A DNA stretch of 64,000 bases from Haemophilus sp. HMSC068C11. Lineage in GTDB: Bacteria; Pseudomonadota; Gammaproteobacteria; Enterobacterales; Pasteurellaceae. This document shows positions 29,601-38,439 of this stretch, in pieces. The notes under the pieces are model-generated. The model was not told the origin of the DNA and ran no database searches. It saw only the letters and a list, made by a program, of their open reading frames with translations. The DNA is taken from assembly GCF_001815355.1 (NCBI RefSeq), contig NZ_KV820360.1, positions 171,716 through 235,715 of the forward strand, in the 5' to 3' direction. The position numbers and the translations under genes are program-made. How positions within the stretch are numbered: the stretch's first letter is position 1; the number at the start of each line of letters is the position of its first letter.

Positions 29601-30782
29601 TTACTCATAACGTAATGCTTCCGCCGGCTCAGTTTTTGCCGCACGATAAGCTGGATAAATGGTTGATAATAAAGATAACAATAAAGAAAAGGCTATCACA
29701 ATAATGACTTGCACAGGCTCAATGGATGTTGGCAAGAAAACACCGTTAGGATTGACCGCACTTAAAATTGCCCCAAGGTTTAAGGTAATTAATACGCCCA
29801 GTACGGCACCAATCAACGTGCCCACTAGTCCCACCAATAAACCTTGATAAATAAAGATCGAACGCACTTGTGATTTAGTCACACCTTGCGTTTGCAAAAT
29901 GGCGATTTCCCCTTGTTTATCCACCACCATTAAACTTAATGAGGTCACAATATTGGAAATCGCAACAACAATAATTAAACTAATCAACAAGCCCATCATA
30001 TTTTTTTCCATACGAACGGCTTGGAAAAACTCCCCTTTTTGGACACGCCAATCGCTGATATGACTCTCTTTAAAATAACTCGGCAATTCTGTGATTTGGA
30101 AAGGATCATCCAGGAATAAACGATAGCCTTGAGCCTCACCTGGTTGAATACGCATTAGGCGACCAATATCCGCTAAATTAGCAAAAACTTCATAACCTGA
30201 CGCTTCACCATAATCATAGTAAATCTCACTCACGGTAAATAAACGCTGCATCGGCACACGACCAAATGGGGTGTATTGGCTGTTTTCCGTAATCATTAAG
30301 CGAACTTTATCGCCCACCGCTAAACCTAATTTTTGAGCCAGATTATCGCCAATAATTAGCTTGAACTCACCTTGCGGTAAAAGTTGATTAAATTGGCTAG
30401 GATCGAAACCTTCCAGTAAAGGATCATCTAAAAAAGACTGAATACCAATTACTTGTCCGGCACTCACGCCTTTTGCTGTTTGAAACACAACATTTGTCGT
30501 ATTAATTGGCACGGCTTTTTGCACAAAGTGCGGTGTATTTTCAAGCGGTTTTGCTGCCGAAATAGGCGCTTCTTGGCTAACAATCGCGTGAGGAATGCTC
30601 GAAAGCACCTGTTGTTTTTGATAGCCTTCTAAGCCATTCATGACAGAAAGCACAATAATCAATGCCATCACACCCAGTACGATGCCAAAGCTTGCCAAAT
30701 TAGCAACAAGTCGCCCAAAACGATCGGCGCTTTTTGCACGCCAGTATCTCAGGGCGATGTATAAAGAAATAGGTAAATTCAT
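29601..30782 (-). CDS. lolC: Lipoprotein-releasing system permease LolC
   Basis: Partner permease of LolE, 393 residues, with the same MacB/FtsX layout: one N-terminal helix (ASFGIVLGVMALIIVLSVMNGLEG), a periplasmic domain and three C-terminal helices ending in LSTIYPAYRAAKTEPAEALRYE. Its start overlaps the stop of the dehydrogenase gene by one base, so hprA and lolCDE are probably co-transcribed. Two perfect uptake sequences lie inside near 29756 and 30526. Confidence 0.93.
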   Translation of the reverse strand: MNLPISLYIALRYWRAKSADRFGRLVANLASFGIVLGVMALIIVLSVMNGLEGYQKQQVLSSIPHAIVSQEAPISAAKPLENTPHFVQKAVPINTTNVVFQTAKGVSAGQVIGIQSFLDDPLLEGFDPSQFNQLLPQGEFKLIIGDNLAQKLGLAVGDKVRLMITENSQYTPFGRVPMQRLFTVSEIYYDYGEASGYEVFANLADIGRLMRIQPGEAQGYRLFLDDPFQITELPSYFKESHISDWRVQKGEFFQAVRMEKNMMGLLISLIIVVAISNIVTSLSLMVVDKQGEIAILQTQGVTKSQVRSIFIYQGLLVGLVGTLIGAVLGVLITLNLGAILSAVNPNGVFLPTSIEPVQVIIVIAFSLLLSLLSTIYPAYRAAKTEPAEALRYE

Positions 30783-31729
30783 TATTTTTGATTTAATTGT
30801 TGAACGAAATCTTCGATATTTTGCATCACTTTTTTCGTTAGCGTAGTTACCGCACTATCACTCGCCCAAGCAATATGAGGTGTGATAATTAAATTCGGCA
30901 TCGTTTTCGCTAATTCAATCAGTGGATTGTTTTTCTCAGGTGGTTCTTTCACTAACACATCTAATGCGGCACCACCTAATTGTCCTGATTTTAATGCGTC
31001 ACAAACCGCTTGCTCGTCAATCAATGGACCACGACCAGTATTGATTAAATACGCACCTTTCTTACAAAGTGACAAGGTTTCTTGATTGATTAAATTTTTA
31101 GTTGTTTCAGTCAATGCACAATGCAATGTCAGAATATCGGCCTGTTTTAGCACCTCTTCAAAAGGCGTGTAACCTTCACGACAAGTTGTCGCATTTCGAT
31201 GTTCAGCATACAGGACTTTCATGCCTAAAAGCTCTGCTAAACGCCCTACTTCTGTACCTAAACAGCCTTTTCCAAACACGCCTAATGTTGAACCTTTAAC
31301 ATCTGTAATGGGATAATCAAAGTAGCAGAACTGTTTACTCTCAGTCCATTTTCCAGTGATTTGATCACGCTGCCAACCAGCCAAGCTGTGTTTTAACGCA
31401 AAAATCATCCCCAATACGTGCTCAGGTACAGTCGTGACAGAATAACCCGTCACATTTTTAACCGTCACACCCAATTCTTTTGCTGCGTCTAAATCCACGT
31501 TATTGGTGCCTGTTGCGGTGAGAGCAATCAATTTTAATTTAGGTAGTTGTTGCAACACCTCGCGGCTTAAAATCACTTTACTGGTGATAATAATATCCGC
31601 GTCTTTTGCTCGCTCAATAGTTTGCTTCGCAGAAGTATATTCATACTCTACCCAGTTATGCGGAAAGCTTGGGCGAGGAATAGGAATATGTTTCGGAATT
31701 GCGGTGCTATCTAAAAATACGATATTCAT
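30782..31729 (-). CDS. hprA: D-isomer-specific 2-hydroxyacid dehydrogenase (HprA-like)
   Basis: NAD-dependent dehydrogenase of the glycerate/hydroxypyruvate type, 315 residues. The nucleotide-binding motif is GVFGKGCLGTEVGRLAELLG. Substrate residues are ALTATGTNNVDL, NTGRGPLIDEQAV (catalytic Arg), KEPPEKNNPLI (catalytic Glu) and ITPHIAWAS (catalytic His). Glycerate dehydrogenase is the likely role; other 2-hydroxyacids are possible. It leads the hprA-lolC-lolD-lolE run. Confidence 0.85.
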   Translation of the reverse strand: MNIVFLDSTAIPKHIPIPRPSFPHNWVEYEYTSAKQTIERAKDADIIITSKVILSREVLQQLPKLKLIALTATGTNNVDLDAAKELGVTVKNVTGYSVTTVPEHVLGMIFALKHSLAGWQRDQITGKWTESKQFCYFDYPITDVKGSTLGVFGKGCLGTEVGRLAELLGMKVLYAEHRNATTCREGYTPFEEVLKQADILTLHCALTETTKNLINQETLSLCKKGAYLINTGRGPLIDEQAVCDALKSGQLGGAALDVLVKEPPEKNNPLIELAKTMPNLIITPHIAWASDSAVTTLTKKVMQNIEDFVQQLNQK

Positions 31730-31750
31730 TGTTATCTCCTTTTACAGAAC

Positions 31751-31791
31751 AAAAGTGCGGTCAAAAACAACGCTGTTTTCAACCGCACTTC
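31751..31791 (-). terminator. kdsA terminator, inverted uptake pair
   Basis: AAGTGCGGT at 31753-31761 and ACCGCACTT at 31782-31790, with an inner GAAAACAGCG / CGTTGTTTTT region making a longer imperfect stem on the minus strand. Confidence 0.7.
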
Positions 31792-31795
31792 TCAA

Positions 31796-32662
<867 letters not shown>

Positions 32663-33466
32663 TTAATGGATGGCATTGGCATCTTTCAATGCTTCGCCTT
32701 TCAGTTCTAAAAGTTGAGTTTTTAACAGAGAAGAAGTGGGATCATTTGGACATTGATCCACAAAATATTCCAAATCCTCAATGGCTGAAGGATAAGCGCC
32801 CATTTGCGCCAACACTAAGCCACGATCGCGAATATCGTAAGGATCTTTTCTTCCCGCTAACAAGAATTGGATATAATTAAAAGCCAAATCATTTTGTTCT
32901 TCACGAATTAAGGCATTCTTGGCGAGCTGACGGAAACGTACGGTAAGCATCGGAATATCTGCTCGAGCTAAATCCTCAGGTTGAATTTGAGCCCCAAAAC
33001 CAAAGGCGCCTTCATAGAGTTTTTTCAATTCATCCACTGAAATATATTTTCCGCTCCAAGGATCTATAAACGCTACTTCACCCTCTACTTCTGCACGTAA
33101 AATCAGTTGCGTCGGGAAATTCACGGGATAAATCGGCAATTTTAAACTTGCTGCCAAATAAAGGATTAAGGCGCCAAGGCTCACTGGCATACCTTCACGT
33201 TCTTCTAAAATATACGGAAGGTATAAATTGCGAGCATAGAAATAATTATCCGCATCGCAATGAAAGCCCCAATCGCCATAAAATAGCTGCAAGAGTTGAT
33301 GAATTTTAGCTTTATCATCCCATTCTTCTGGAATAGCTTGGCGAGCTTTGCGCACCAAGCTTCCAACAAGCCCTCTTATACGAGGCTCATCAAGTTGCTC
33401 TTTCTCACAAATGCTCAGATAAAAATGAGTCAGTTCAGCATATAAGGCTTTTTGATCGTATTTCAT
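32663..33466 (-). CDS. sirB1: SirB1/transglutaminase-like protein with TPR tail
   Basis: A 267-residue protein of the SirB1 family: an N-terminal transglutaminase-like helical domain (REGMPVSLGALILYLAASL and LRAEVEGEVAFIDPWSGKY) and a C-terminal TPR-like segment (NDLAFNYIQFLLAGRKDPYDIRDRG). Its molecular function is not established. The ATG at 33466 overlaps the prmC stop by one base (TAATG), which sets the start in preference to one four codons earlier. Confidence 0.82.
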   Translation of the reverse strand: MKYDQKALYAELTHFYLSICEKEQLDEPRIRGLVGSLVRKARQAIPEEWDDKAKIHQLLQLFYGDWGFHCDADNYFYARNLYLPYILEEREGMPVSLGALILYLAASLKLPIYPVNFPTQLILRAEVEGEVAFIDPWSGKYISVDELKKLYEGAFGFGAQIQPEDLARADIPMLTVRFRQLAKNALIREEQNDLAFNYIQFLLAGRKDPYDIRDRGLVLAQMGAYPSAIEDLEYFVDQCPNDPTSSLLKTQLLELKGEALKDANAIH

Positions 33467-34344
33467 TACCGATTCCAATATCCCAACGTTACGCGCTCAT
33501 TGTCGCCATAATCCCGTATGGTTGCAACCCCTTGCCAATGATTTTGCCAGAAAATTGACCGCACTTCTTCGCCCTGTTTCCAGCCGTGCTCTAACAATAA
33601 ATAACCGTTATCTTTTAAATGTACTGGAGCTCGCTCAATAAGATGACGTAAATCAGCTAAACCGCTTTCACCCGCTACCAACGCCGAACGAGGTTCGAAA
33701 CGCACATCACCTTGGAAAAGATGCTCATCGGTTTCATCAATATAAGGCGGATTACTGATGATAATATCAAACTGCCCTTCAACATTTTCAAACCAACTAC
33801 TCTGCAAAAATTGCACCTTGAGCTGATTTTTTTCTGCATTGGATTGCGCTAATTTGACGACTTCAGGCATTAAATCAATACCAATAACATCCAATTGAAT
33901 ATGCTTTTTTTGACAAATAGGAGAAAGCTCAGAAGCCAACGCCAACGCAATGGCGCCAGTGCCGGTTCCGAGATCGAGAATACGAAAGTGCGGTGGATTT
34001 TCTTCCAGTTTTTCTAACGCAATGTGTAATGCTTTTTCTACAAGAATTTCAGTATCGGGGCGAGGAATTAATGTTCCTTCCGACACATTTAAAGGTAAGG
34101 ACCAGAATTCTTTTTCACCGAGGATATAAGCGATAGGCTCGCCTTTTAAACGACGATCTAAAAGTGCGGTCAATTTTAACCGCACTTTTTCATCAATTTC
34201 CGTTTCATCGAAAGCTAAAATTTGCGTTCTTGATTTGCCCGTTGCGTGTTGCAATAGCACTAACGCATCAACTTTGCTATTCTCTGTCGGATTTATCTGA
34301 TTTAAGGCTTGCACAGCATCGGCAAGCCATTGTTGATAGGTCAT
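33466..34344 (-). CDS. prmC: Release factor glutamine methyltransferase
   Basis: Methylates the glutamine of the GGQ motif in RF1 and RF2. It is 292 residues. The SAM motif I is ILDLGTGTGAIALALA and the catalytic NPPY motif is in IISNPPYIDETDEHL. The gene directly follows prfA, its substrate's gene, with a one-base overlap. The N-terminal domain contains a complete head-to-head uptake-sequence pair (34162-34187), encoding KVRLKLTALLDRR, so an uptake hairpin is carried inside coding sequence. Confidence 0.95.
   Translation of the reverse strand: MTYQQWLADAVQALNQINPTENSKVDALVLLQHATGKSRTQILAFDETEIDEKVRLKLTALLDRRLKGEPIAYILGEKEFWSLPLNVSEGTLIPRPDTEILVEKALHIALEKLEENPPHFRILDLGTGTGAIALALASELSPICQKKHIQLDVIGIDLMPEVVKLAQSNAEKNQLKVQFLQSSWFENVEGQFDIIISNPPYIDETDEHLFQGDVRFEPRSALVAGESGLADLRHLIERAPVHLKDNGYLLLEHGWKQGEEVRSIFWQNHWQGVATIRDYGDNERVTLGYWNR
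34160..34189. repeat. Inverted uptake-sequence pair inside prmC
   Basis: AAGTGCGGT at 34162-34170 and ACCGCACTT at 34179-34187, with an 8-base loop and A/T flanks, look like the intergenic uptake-pair terminators but lie about 50 codons into prmC. Confidence 0.9.
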
Positions 34345-35426
34345 TAATTACTCTCAGATAACGCCGCTAATTGATCTGCCTGATATTCAGTAATAATCGG
34401 TTGAATAAGCTCGTCAATTTTGCCGTTCATCACTTCATCTAAGCGATAGAGCGTTAAGTTGATACGGTGATCTGTTACACGACCTTGTGGGTAGTTATAA
34501 GTACGAATTTTATCAGAACGGTCGCCTGAACCTAATAAGTTACGGCGGGTATCTGCTTGCTCTGCGGCTTGACGTTCTTGCTCCGCTTGAACAATACGTG
34601 AAGCCAATACAGACATCGCTTTAGCTTTATTTTTATGTTGTGAACGCTCATCCTGACATTCCACCACAATACCTGTTGGAATGTGGGTAATACGTACTGC
34701 AGAGTCTGTTGTATTAACGTGCTGACCACCTGCACCAGATGAACGGTAGGTATCAATACGTAAATCTGCTGGATTGATTTCCGGCATTTCAGATTCTGGC
34801 AATTCAGGCATAACCGCAACAGTACAAGCGGAGGTATGAATACGGCCTTGACTTTCTGTTTTTGGTACACGTTGTACACGGTGGCCGCCTGATTCAAATT
34901 TTAACTGTCCATACACGCCATCACCGCTTACTTTGACGATGACTTCTTTATAACCGCCCTGCTCGCTTTCATTTGCGCTGAGCATTTCAACACGCCAGCG
35001 TTTACTTTCTGCATAACGGCTGTACATACGGAATAAATCGCCGGCAAATATACCCGCTTCATCCCCACCAGTACCCGCACGAATTTCTAAATAGCAGTTA
35101 TATTCATCATTTGGATCTTTGGGTAATAAAAGAATTTGAAGTTGTTGTTCCACGTCTTCAATTTCGGCTTTGGATTCTTCAATTTCCATTTCTGCCATTT
35201 CTTTCATTTCAGGATCATCTAACATCAATTCTGCTTCAGCAATGTTAGAATTAAGCTGATTCCAACGATTAAAACATTTCACCACATCTTCAAGTTGTGA
35301 ATATTCTTTAGAATACGCACGGAATTTATCCTGATCCGAAATAACCGACGCATCGCCTAGCAATGCCTCTAATTCTTCATAACGTTCTTTTAAACTTTCA
35401 AGTTTTGCAATAATAGAATCTTTCAT
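34344..35426 (-). CDS. prfA: Peptide chain release factor 1
   Basis: Recognises UAA and UAG stop codons. It is 360 residues. It contains the conserved peptidyl-tRNA hydrolysis motif GAGGQHVN (about residues 233-240), the [16 protein letters not shown] segment and the [11 protein letters not shown] region before the catalytic domain. It is the first gene of the prfA-prmC-sirB1-kdsA run. Confidence 0.97.
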   Translation of the reverse strand: MKDSIIAKLESLKERYEELEALLGDASVISDQDKFRAYSKEYSQLEDVVKCFNRWNQLNSNIAEAELMLDDPEMKEMAEMEIEESKAEIEDVEQQLQILLLPKDPNDEYNCYLEIRAGTGGDEAGIFAGDLFRMYSRYAESKRWRVEMLSANESEQGGYKEVIVKVSGDGVYGQLKFESGGHRVQRVPKTESQGRIHTSACTVAVMPELPESEMPEINPADLRIDTYRSSGAGGQHVNTTDSAVRITHIPTGIVVECQDERSQHKNKAKAMSVLASRIVQAEQERQAAEQADTRRNLLGSGDRSDKIRTYNYPQGRVTDHRINLTLYRLDEVMNGKIDELIQPIITEYQADQLAALSESN

Positions 35427-35452
35427 ATCTTTCTAAAGTTAAATCCAAAAAT

Positions 35453-35478
35453 AAAATCGGCCTATTTTAGCCGATTTT
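35453..35478 (-). terminator. epmC terminator
   Basis: Stem AAAATCGGC / GCCGATTTT with an 8-base loop, after epmC on the minus strand. A perfect single uptake sequence lies just upstream (35516-35524). Confidence 0.6.
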
Positions 35479-35523
35479 AAGGAAAATTGACAGACGCAAA
35501 ATCTGCCTAAAAATGACCGCACT

Positions 35524-36060
35524 TTAGATGCGAGTCACATCAAATTTCGCTAAATCAATTCGATCTTCTGTACCATAAAATTGAGCCAACGCATGACGCA
35601 AGGTTTCTGCGCGTTTTGGTAAGCCTTTTTCTGCATAGGTTTTCACTTGCTCATACACCGCTTGCTTAAATGGTTGGGTATCCCCTGGATTGCCATTCAA
35701 ATTATCCGCACTGGCAAAATAACGAAAACCCACCGCTGTGGCTAAAATCCATTCCAATGCTTGAGGTTTCACTTCGACCTTTTCAAAATCACGTTGACGT
35801 GCTTCAGAACGACCATCCGGCTCATACCAATAGCCAAAATCTTCTAATTTACGGCGCTCTTTCCCCGCCACTAACCAATGGGCAATTTCATGTAATGCAC
35901 TGCTATAAAAGCCTCTCGCAAAGTAAATGGCGTTATAAGGCTCCTCATCATTTGCAGGAATGTAAATCGGCTCATCCCCACCTTTAACCAATCGCGTATT
36001 ATATTCTTCTTCAAAACATTGATTAAAAATCGCAATGATATCCTCAAGTTTGTGTTCCAT
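35524..36060 (-). CDS. epmC: Elongation factor P hydroxylase EpmC
   Basis: Hydroxylates the beta-lysyl-modified lysine of EF-P. The 178-residue protein matches the YfcM/EpmC family by the metal-binding ALHEIAHWLVAGKERR (residues 51-66), DFGYWYEPDGRSEARQRDFE and the FYSS motif ahead of the histidines. It is single-gene, upstream of prfA on the same strand, with a ribosome site GGAGAAAG. It marks the end of conserved backbone on this side of the accessory region. Confidence 0.9.
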   Translation of the reverse strand: MEHKLEDIIAIFNQCFEEEYNTRLVKGGDEPIYIPANDEEPYNAIYFARGFYSSALHEIAHWLVAGKERRKLEDFGYWYEPDGRSEARQRDFEKVEVKPQALEWILATAVGFRYFASADNLNGNPGDTQPFKQAVYEQVKTYAEKGLPKRAETLRHALAQFYGTEDRIDLAKFDVTRI

Positions 36061-36102
36061 GCTTTCTCCAAATATTTTTATAAATAACGCCTCTTAAAAG
36101 AT

Positions 36103-36150
36103 CTGAGAATTATCTCATTTTTAATGTTTTTCACAAAATCTTGGGTAAAT
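36103..36150. repeat. Left imperfect direct repeat bracketing the small exported-protein cassette
   Basis: About 48 bases (containing GAATTATCTCATTTTTAATG and TTCACAAAATCTTGGGTAAA) match 36975-37024 at roughly 40 positions in the same orientation. The two genes 36252-36875 lie between the copies. Confidence 0.7.
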
Positions 36151-36212
36151 ATTGGCATTTTCTCTACTATGCAGTGATGCAATAAGCCTAGCTTTAGGAG
36201 TTAAGCGGAAAG

Positions 36213-36241
36213 GGAAAAATAAAGCGGTCCATTGACCGCTT
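36213..36241 (-). terminator. Terminator of the small exported-protein operon
   Basis: AAGCGGTC-CATT-GACCGCTT perfect stem; on the minus strand it is followed by TATTTTTCCC. Confidence 0.75.
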
Positions 36242-36251
36242 ATATCATATA

Positions 36252-36476
36252 TTACCGTCTACAAACATTTTCACAGGGTACTCCATCACCATCTCGATCT
36301 AAACGACCTTCACCACATTCGTTTAAATGATATTTAGCTTCTGCACATGAACTCATTTCCTTACAATATTTTCTTTCAGCACAACTAAACTGTTCAGTAT
36401 TAGCTTTTTTACTTTTTGCTAATACAGGGGATGAAATAATAAAAAATGAAGAAAGGATCAAAATAAATAATTTCAT
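36252..36476 (-). CDS. Small exported protein with excalibur calcium-binding motif
   Basis: A 74-residue protein with a signal peptide (residues 1-20, cleavage after SPVLA) and a mature region that is almost only an excalibur domain: CKEMSSCAEAKYHLNECGEG then LDRDGDGVPCENVC. The DxDxDG loop binds calcium in family models and six cysteines suggest disulfides. Excalibur domains are usually attached to nucleases or surface proteins; here it stands alone. It is separated by 3 bases from the upstream exported-protein gene, so they form one operon. Function unknown. Confidence 0.8.
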   Translation of the reverse strand: MKLFILILSSFFIISSPVLAKSKKANTEQFSCAERKYCKEMSSCAEAKYHLNECGEGRLDRDGDGVPCENVCRR

Positions 36477-36479
36477 TTT

Positions 36480-36875
36480 TTAATTCTCCGATACATACCG
36501 ATCAAATGGAAACTGTGCTTTTTGTTGCTCATCATTTAGTTTACTTATGTTATTGCAATACTGCTTAACATCCGTTTCAAAATTAAAACTATGCGTATAA
36601 TGCTTATTAGCTATCATTACACGCTTTAGATCTAATTTTTTTGCAAACTTTTTATCTAAATACATTTGATAGCAAATATTAGTGATAACACTTTCAAGCA
36701 TGATTTTTCCGATTTTATCACGATTAAATGTTACAGAAAGAAAATCGCCTTGTAATTCTGCTCCAACGATATCAAGATCGCTCAATGCTTGTTTATATGC
36801 TACGGGAAGATTATTAGCATAAGAAAAAGATGATACTGATAAGAAAGTAGTTAAAATTAACAGTGATTTTTTCAT
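36480..36875 (-). CDS. Exported protein of unknown function
   Basis: A 131-residue protein with a signal peptide (about residues 1-20, cleavage after SFSYA). The mature part has no motif I recognise. Visible features are two cysteines (TNICYQMYLD and VKQYCNNIS) that could form a disulfide, and many charged and Asn residues. It is the first gene of a two-gene operon with the excalibur protein. The pair lacks uptake sequences and is bracketed by imperfect direct repeats, which suggests acquisition or duplication. Confidence 0.65.
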   Translation of the reverse strand: MKKSLLILTTFLSVSSFSYANNLPVAYKQALSDLDIVGAELQGDFLSVTFNRDKIGKIMLESVITNICYQMYLDKKFAKKLDLKRVMIANKHYTHSFNFETDVKQYCNNISKLNDEQQKAQFPFDRYVSEN

Positions 36876-36974
36876 TTGGGTTTCCTTAGATTTAGTTTTA
36901 TTAAAATCAAAAATTACTGAAAAATATTATAAATATTGGAAAAATATTTAAATTCAACATTTGCCTGAAAAAGG

Positions 36975-37024
36975 CTTGAGTATTATCTCACTTTTAATTA
37001 TCTTTCACAAAACCTTGAGTAAAT
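36975..37024. repeat. Right imperfect direct repeat bracketing the small exported-protein cassette
   Basis: Same orientation as 36103-36150 (GAGTATTATCTCACTTTTAA then TTTCACAAAACCTTGAGTAA). It lies upstream of the exported-protein operon and runs into the A-rich side of the next hairpin. Confidence 0.7.
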
Positions 37025-37025
37025 A

Positions 37026-37061
37026 AAAAACCGTCTGAATGATCGTTTCAAACGGTTTTTT
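37026..37061. terminator. Terminator hairpin built on a degenerate Neisseria uptake sequence
   Basis: AACCGTCTGAA (37029-37039) pairs with TTCAAACGGTT (37047-37057), flanked by A and T runs. CCGTCTGAA is nine bases of the neisserial core GCCGTCTGAA; the second arm differs by one base. It lies after araC (minus strand). Confidence 0.65.
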
Positions 37062-37068
37062 AAATAAT

Positions 37069-37097
37069 AAAGTGCGGTCAAATTTTTAGGTGTTTTT
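37069..37097 (+). repeat. Extended Haemophilus uptake sequence, copy 1 of 3
   Basis: Starts with AAAGTGCGGTCAAATTTTTA and continues GGTGTTTTT. The same 29 bases occur at 40317-40345 exactly and at 42361-42389 with one change. Confidence 0.85.
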
Positions 37098-37118
37098 AAA
37101 CCTATCTTTAAGCCTCAT

Positions 37119-37982
37119 CTATTTAATATCCCCCTTGGGCGCATGCCCGAAATACCGTTTGTATTCACGGCTGAATTGGCTAGGTGACTCGTAGCCGACT
37201 TGGTAAGCGGTTTCGGTAATGCCTCGCTCTTCTTGTGCGATCAGTCGTCTGGCTTCCATCAGACGTAAGGATTTTTGATATTGCAGTGGTGAAAGGCTGG
37301 TTATCTTCTTAAAATGACTATGAAAGCCAGACAGCGACATACCACATAGATTTGCCAAGGTTTCCACGGTGATGGTTTCACTAAAATGTTGTTGCAGATA
37401 GTAGGTGGCTTGGGCGATTTTTTTGGTATGCGATCCATTGCTTACCATGGCTTTAAATTTGCCACCTTGTTCGCCTGTAAGGAGTCGATAATATATTTCT
37501 TGTTGGATAAGGGGTGCAAGAAACTCAATATCTTTTAGATTTTCGTGCAAGAGTAATAAGCGTTCAACGGCATTTTTGAGAGATTCATCCAAATGCCATT
37601 GTGCAAAACCTTCGTCGCCCTGTTGAACATCATCTGCAAGGTTTGGATTTGCTAATAAAATCTTGCTAACGCTTTCAATATCAATTTTCATCGACATCAC
37701 TAAAAACGGCTTTTGCGGCTCTGCATATTTAATCTCGCCACGCATCGGTATGTTTACTGGGCAAAACATAAAATGTTGATTATCAAATCGGTAGCATTGT
37801 TCGCCTAGCTGCACTTCACGTTCCCCACTTAACACGATGCAAATGCTCGGTTCTTGAATAATACCCTCATAGCAAAACGGCTGATCGGCATGGCGAATCA
37901 CCAAGCCTTTAATTGGAGATGAATAGGTTTCGTTATGTGGAATAACTTTTAATAAGCGTTCTATCGTTTCAGTTGAGAACAT
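37119..37982 (-). CDS. AraC-family transcriptional regulator next to ohr
   Basis: A 287-residue regulator with an N-terminal AraC_N-type cupin-like ligand domain (EPSICIVLSGEREVQLGE, FCPVNIPMRGEI) and a C-terminal pair of helix-turn-helix motifs (ETLANLCGMSLSGFHSHFKK and ITETAYQVGYESPSQFSREY). It was originally divergent from ohr and is the likely regulator of that operon, but an insertion now separates them. No good ribosome site precedes the ATG at 37982; an in-frame GTG at 38027 is an alternative. The first 86 bases are duplicated at 39275-39360. Confidence 0.83.
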   Translation of the reverse strand: MFSTETIERLLKVIPHNETYSSPIKGLVIRHADQPFCYEGIIQEPSICIVLSGEREVQLGEQCYRFDNQHFMFCPVNIPMRGEIKYAEPQKPFLVMSMKIDIESVSKILLANPNLADDVQQGDEGFAQWHLDESLKNAVERLLLLHENLKDIEFLAPLIQQEIYYRLLTGEQGGKFKAMVSNGSHTKKIAQATYYLQQHFSETITVETLANLCGMSLSGFHSHFKKITSLSPLQYQKSLRLMEARRLIAQEERGITETAYQVGYESPSQFSREYKRYFGHAPKGDIK

Positions 37983-38219
37983 AGTTTTGTAGGAATAGGC
38001 AAGTAATTTGGATAAATCATATAACACTTCATATTGCCGTTCAATATAATGAACTCACTTTCAACGGCAGTACGCCAAAACATTTAACCAATATTGAATT
38101 GAGGACAATATCATGAAAATTTTCTACAAAACATCAGCAACAGCAACCGGCGGACGTGATGGTCGTACCCAAGTGGACGATGGTTCAATCAGCTTTGATT
38201 TGGTTTCATTTCAAAATGA
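37897..38219. repeat. Direct repeat copy A: araC 5' end, shared promoter region, ohr 5' end
   Basis: 323 bases identical to 39275-39597 apart from three substitutions and no gaps (offset 1378). It contains the start of the intact araC, the divergent promoter region and the first 107 bases of a broken ohr. Identity stops abruptly at the GC-rich foreign segment. Confidence 0.95.
38036..38068. promoter_or_regulatory. Inverted repeat between araC and ohr, possible operator
   Basis: GCCGTT (38036-38041) and AACGGC (38063-38068) are complementary arms 21 bases apart, placed 45-77 bases before the ohr start. The same element is duplicated at 39414-39446 before the intact ohr. Confidence 0.3.
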
Positions 38220-38331
38220 CGGCACCGGAGCTGATGAAAAACACCAACGCACCGAGTATGGCAAGCACCGCCGCACCGACGAAAAACGGCCGCATGGGGT
38301 GGGTGAAAAACTTATTCATGGTTTGGCTTAA
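38113..38331 (+). pseudogene. Truncated ohr (5' copy)
   Basis: The first 35 codons of ohr, with a ribosome site (GAGGACAATATC before ATG), match the intact gene at 39491 with two substitutions. At 38220 the frame runs into foreign DNA and continues with unrelated codons to a stop at 38329-38331. Neither catalytic cysteine is included, so the product cannot be active. Confidence 0.92.
38220..38319 (-). pseudogene. N-terminal fragment of an NnrS-like membrane protein
   Basis: On the minus strand ATG at 38319 opens a 33-codon frame with MNKFFTHPMRPFFVGAAVLA and then ILGALVFFISSGA, cut off at the repeat boundary. HPMRPFF followed by a transmembrane helix is the expected start of NnrS, a haem- and copper-containing membrane protein of nitrosative-stress and denitrification loci, and the wording resembles the Neisseria form from memory. 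The segment is visibly GC-richer than its surroundings, which supports foreign origin. It is a broken remnant. Confidence 0.65.
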
Positions 38332-38439
38332 TTCTGCATGAAGATGCTTTCGGATATGGATTTATTGGGCGGACAGGGTTGTATCTTGTATTGAAGAAGC
38401 AAGCCGAAGGTTTGTCAGATACTCAAATGCCCGTATCAT

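Noticed and set aside
38328-38439. Plus-strand frame of about 35 codons (with DAFGYGFIGRTGLYLVLKKQ) between the nnrS fragment and cadD
   Set aside because: It looks protein-like and may be a relic of donor DNA, but it has no start, no recognised family and runs into the cadD 3' end.
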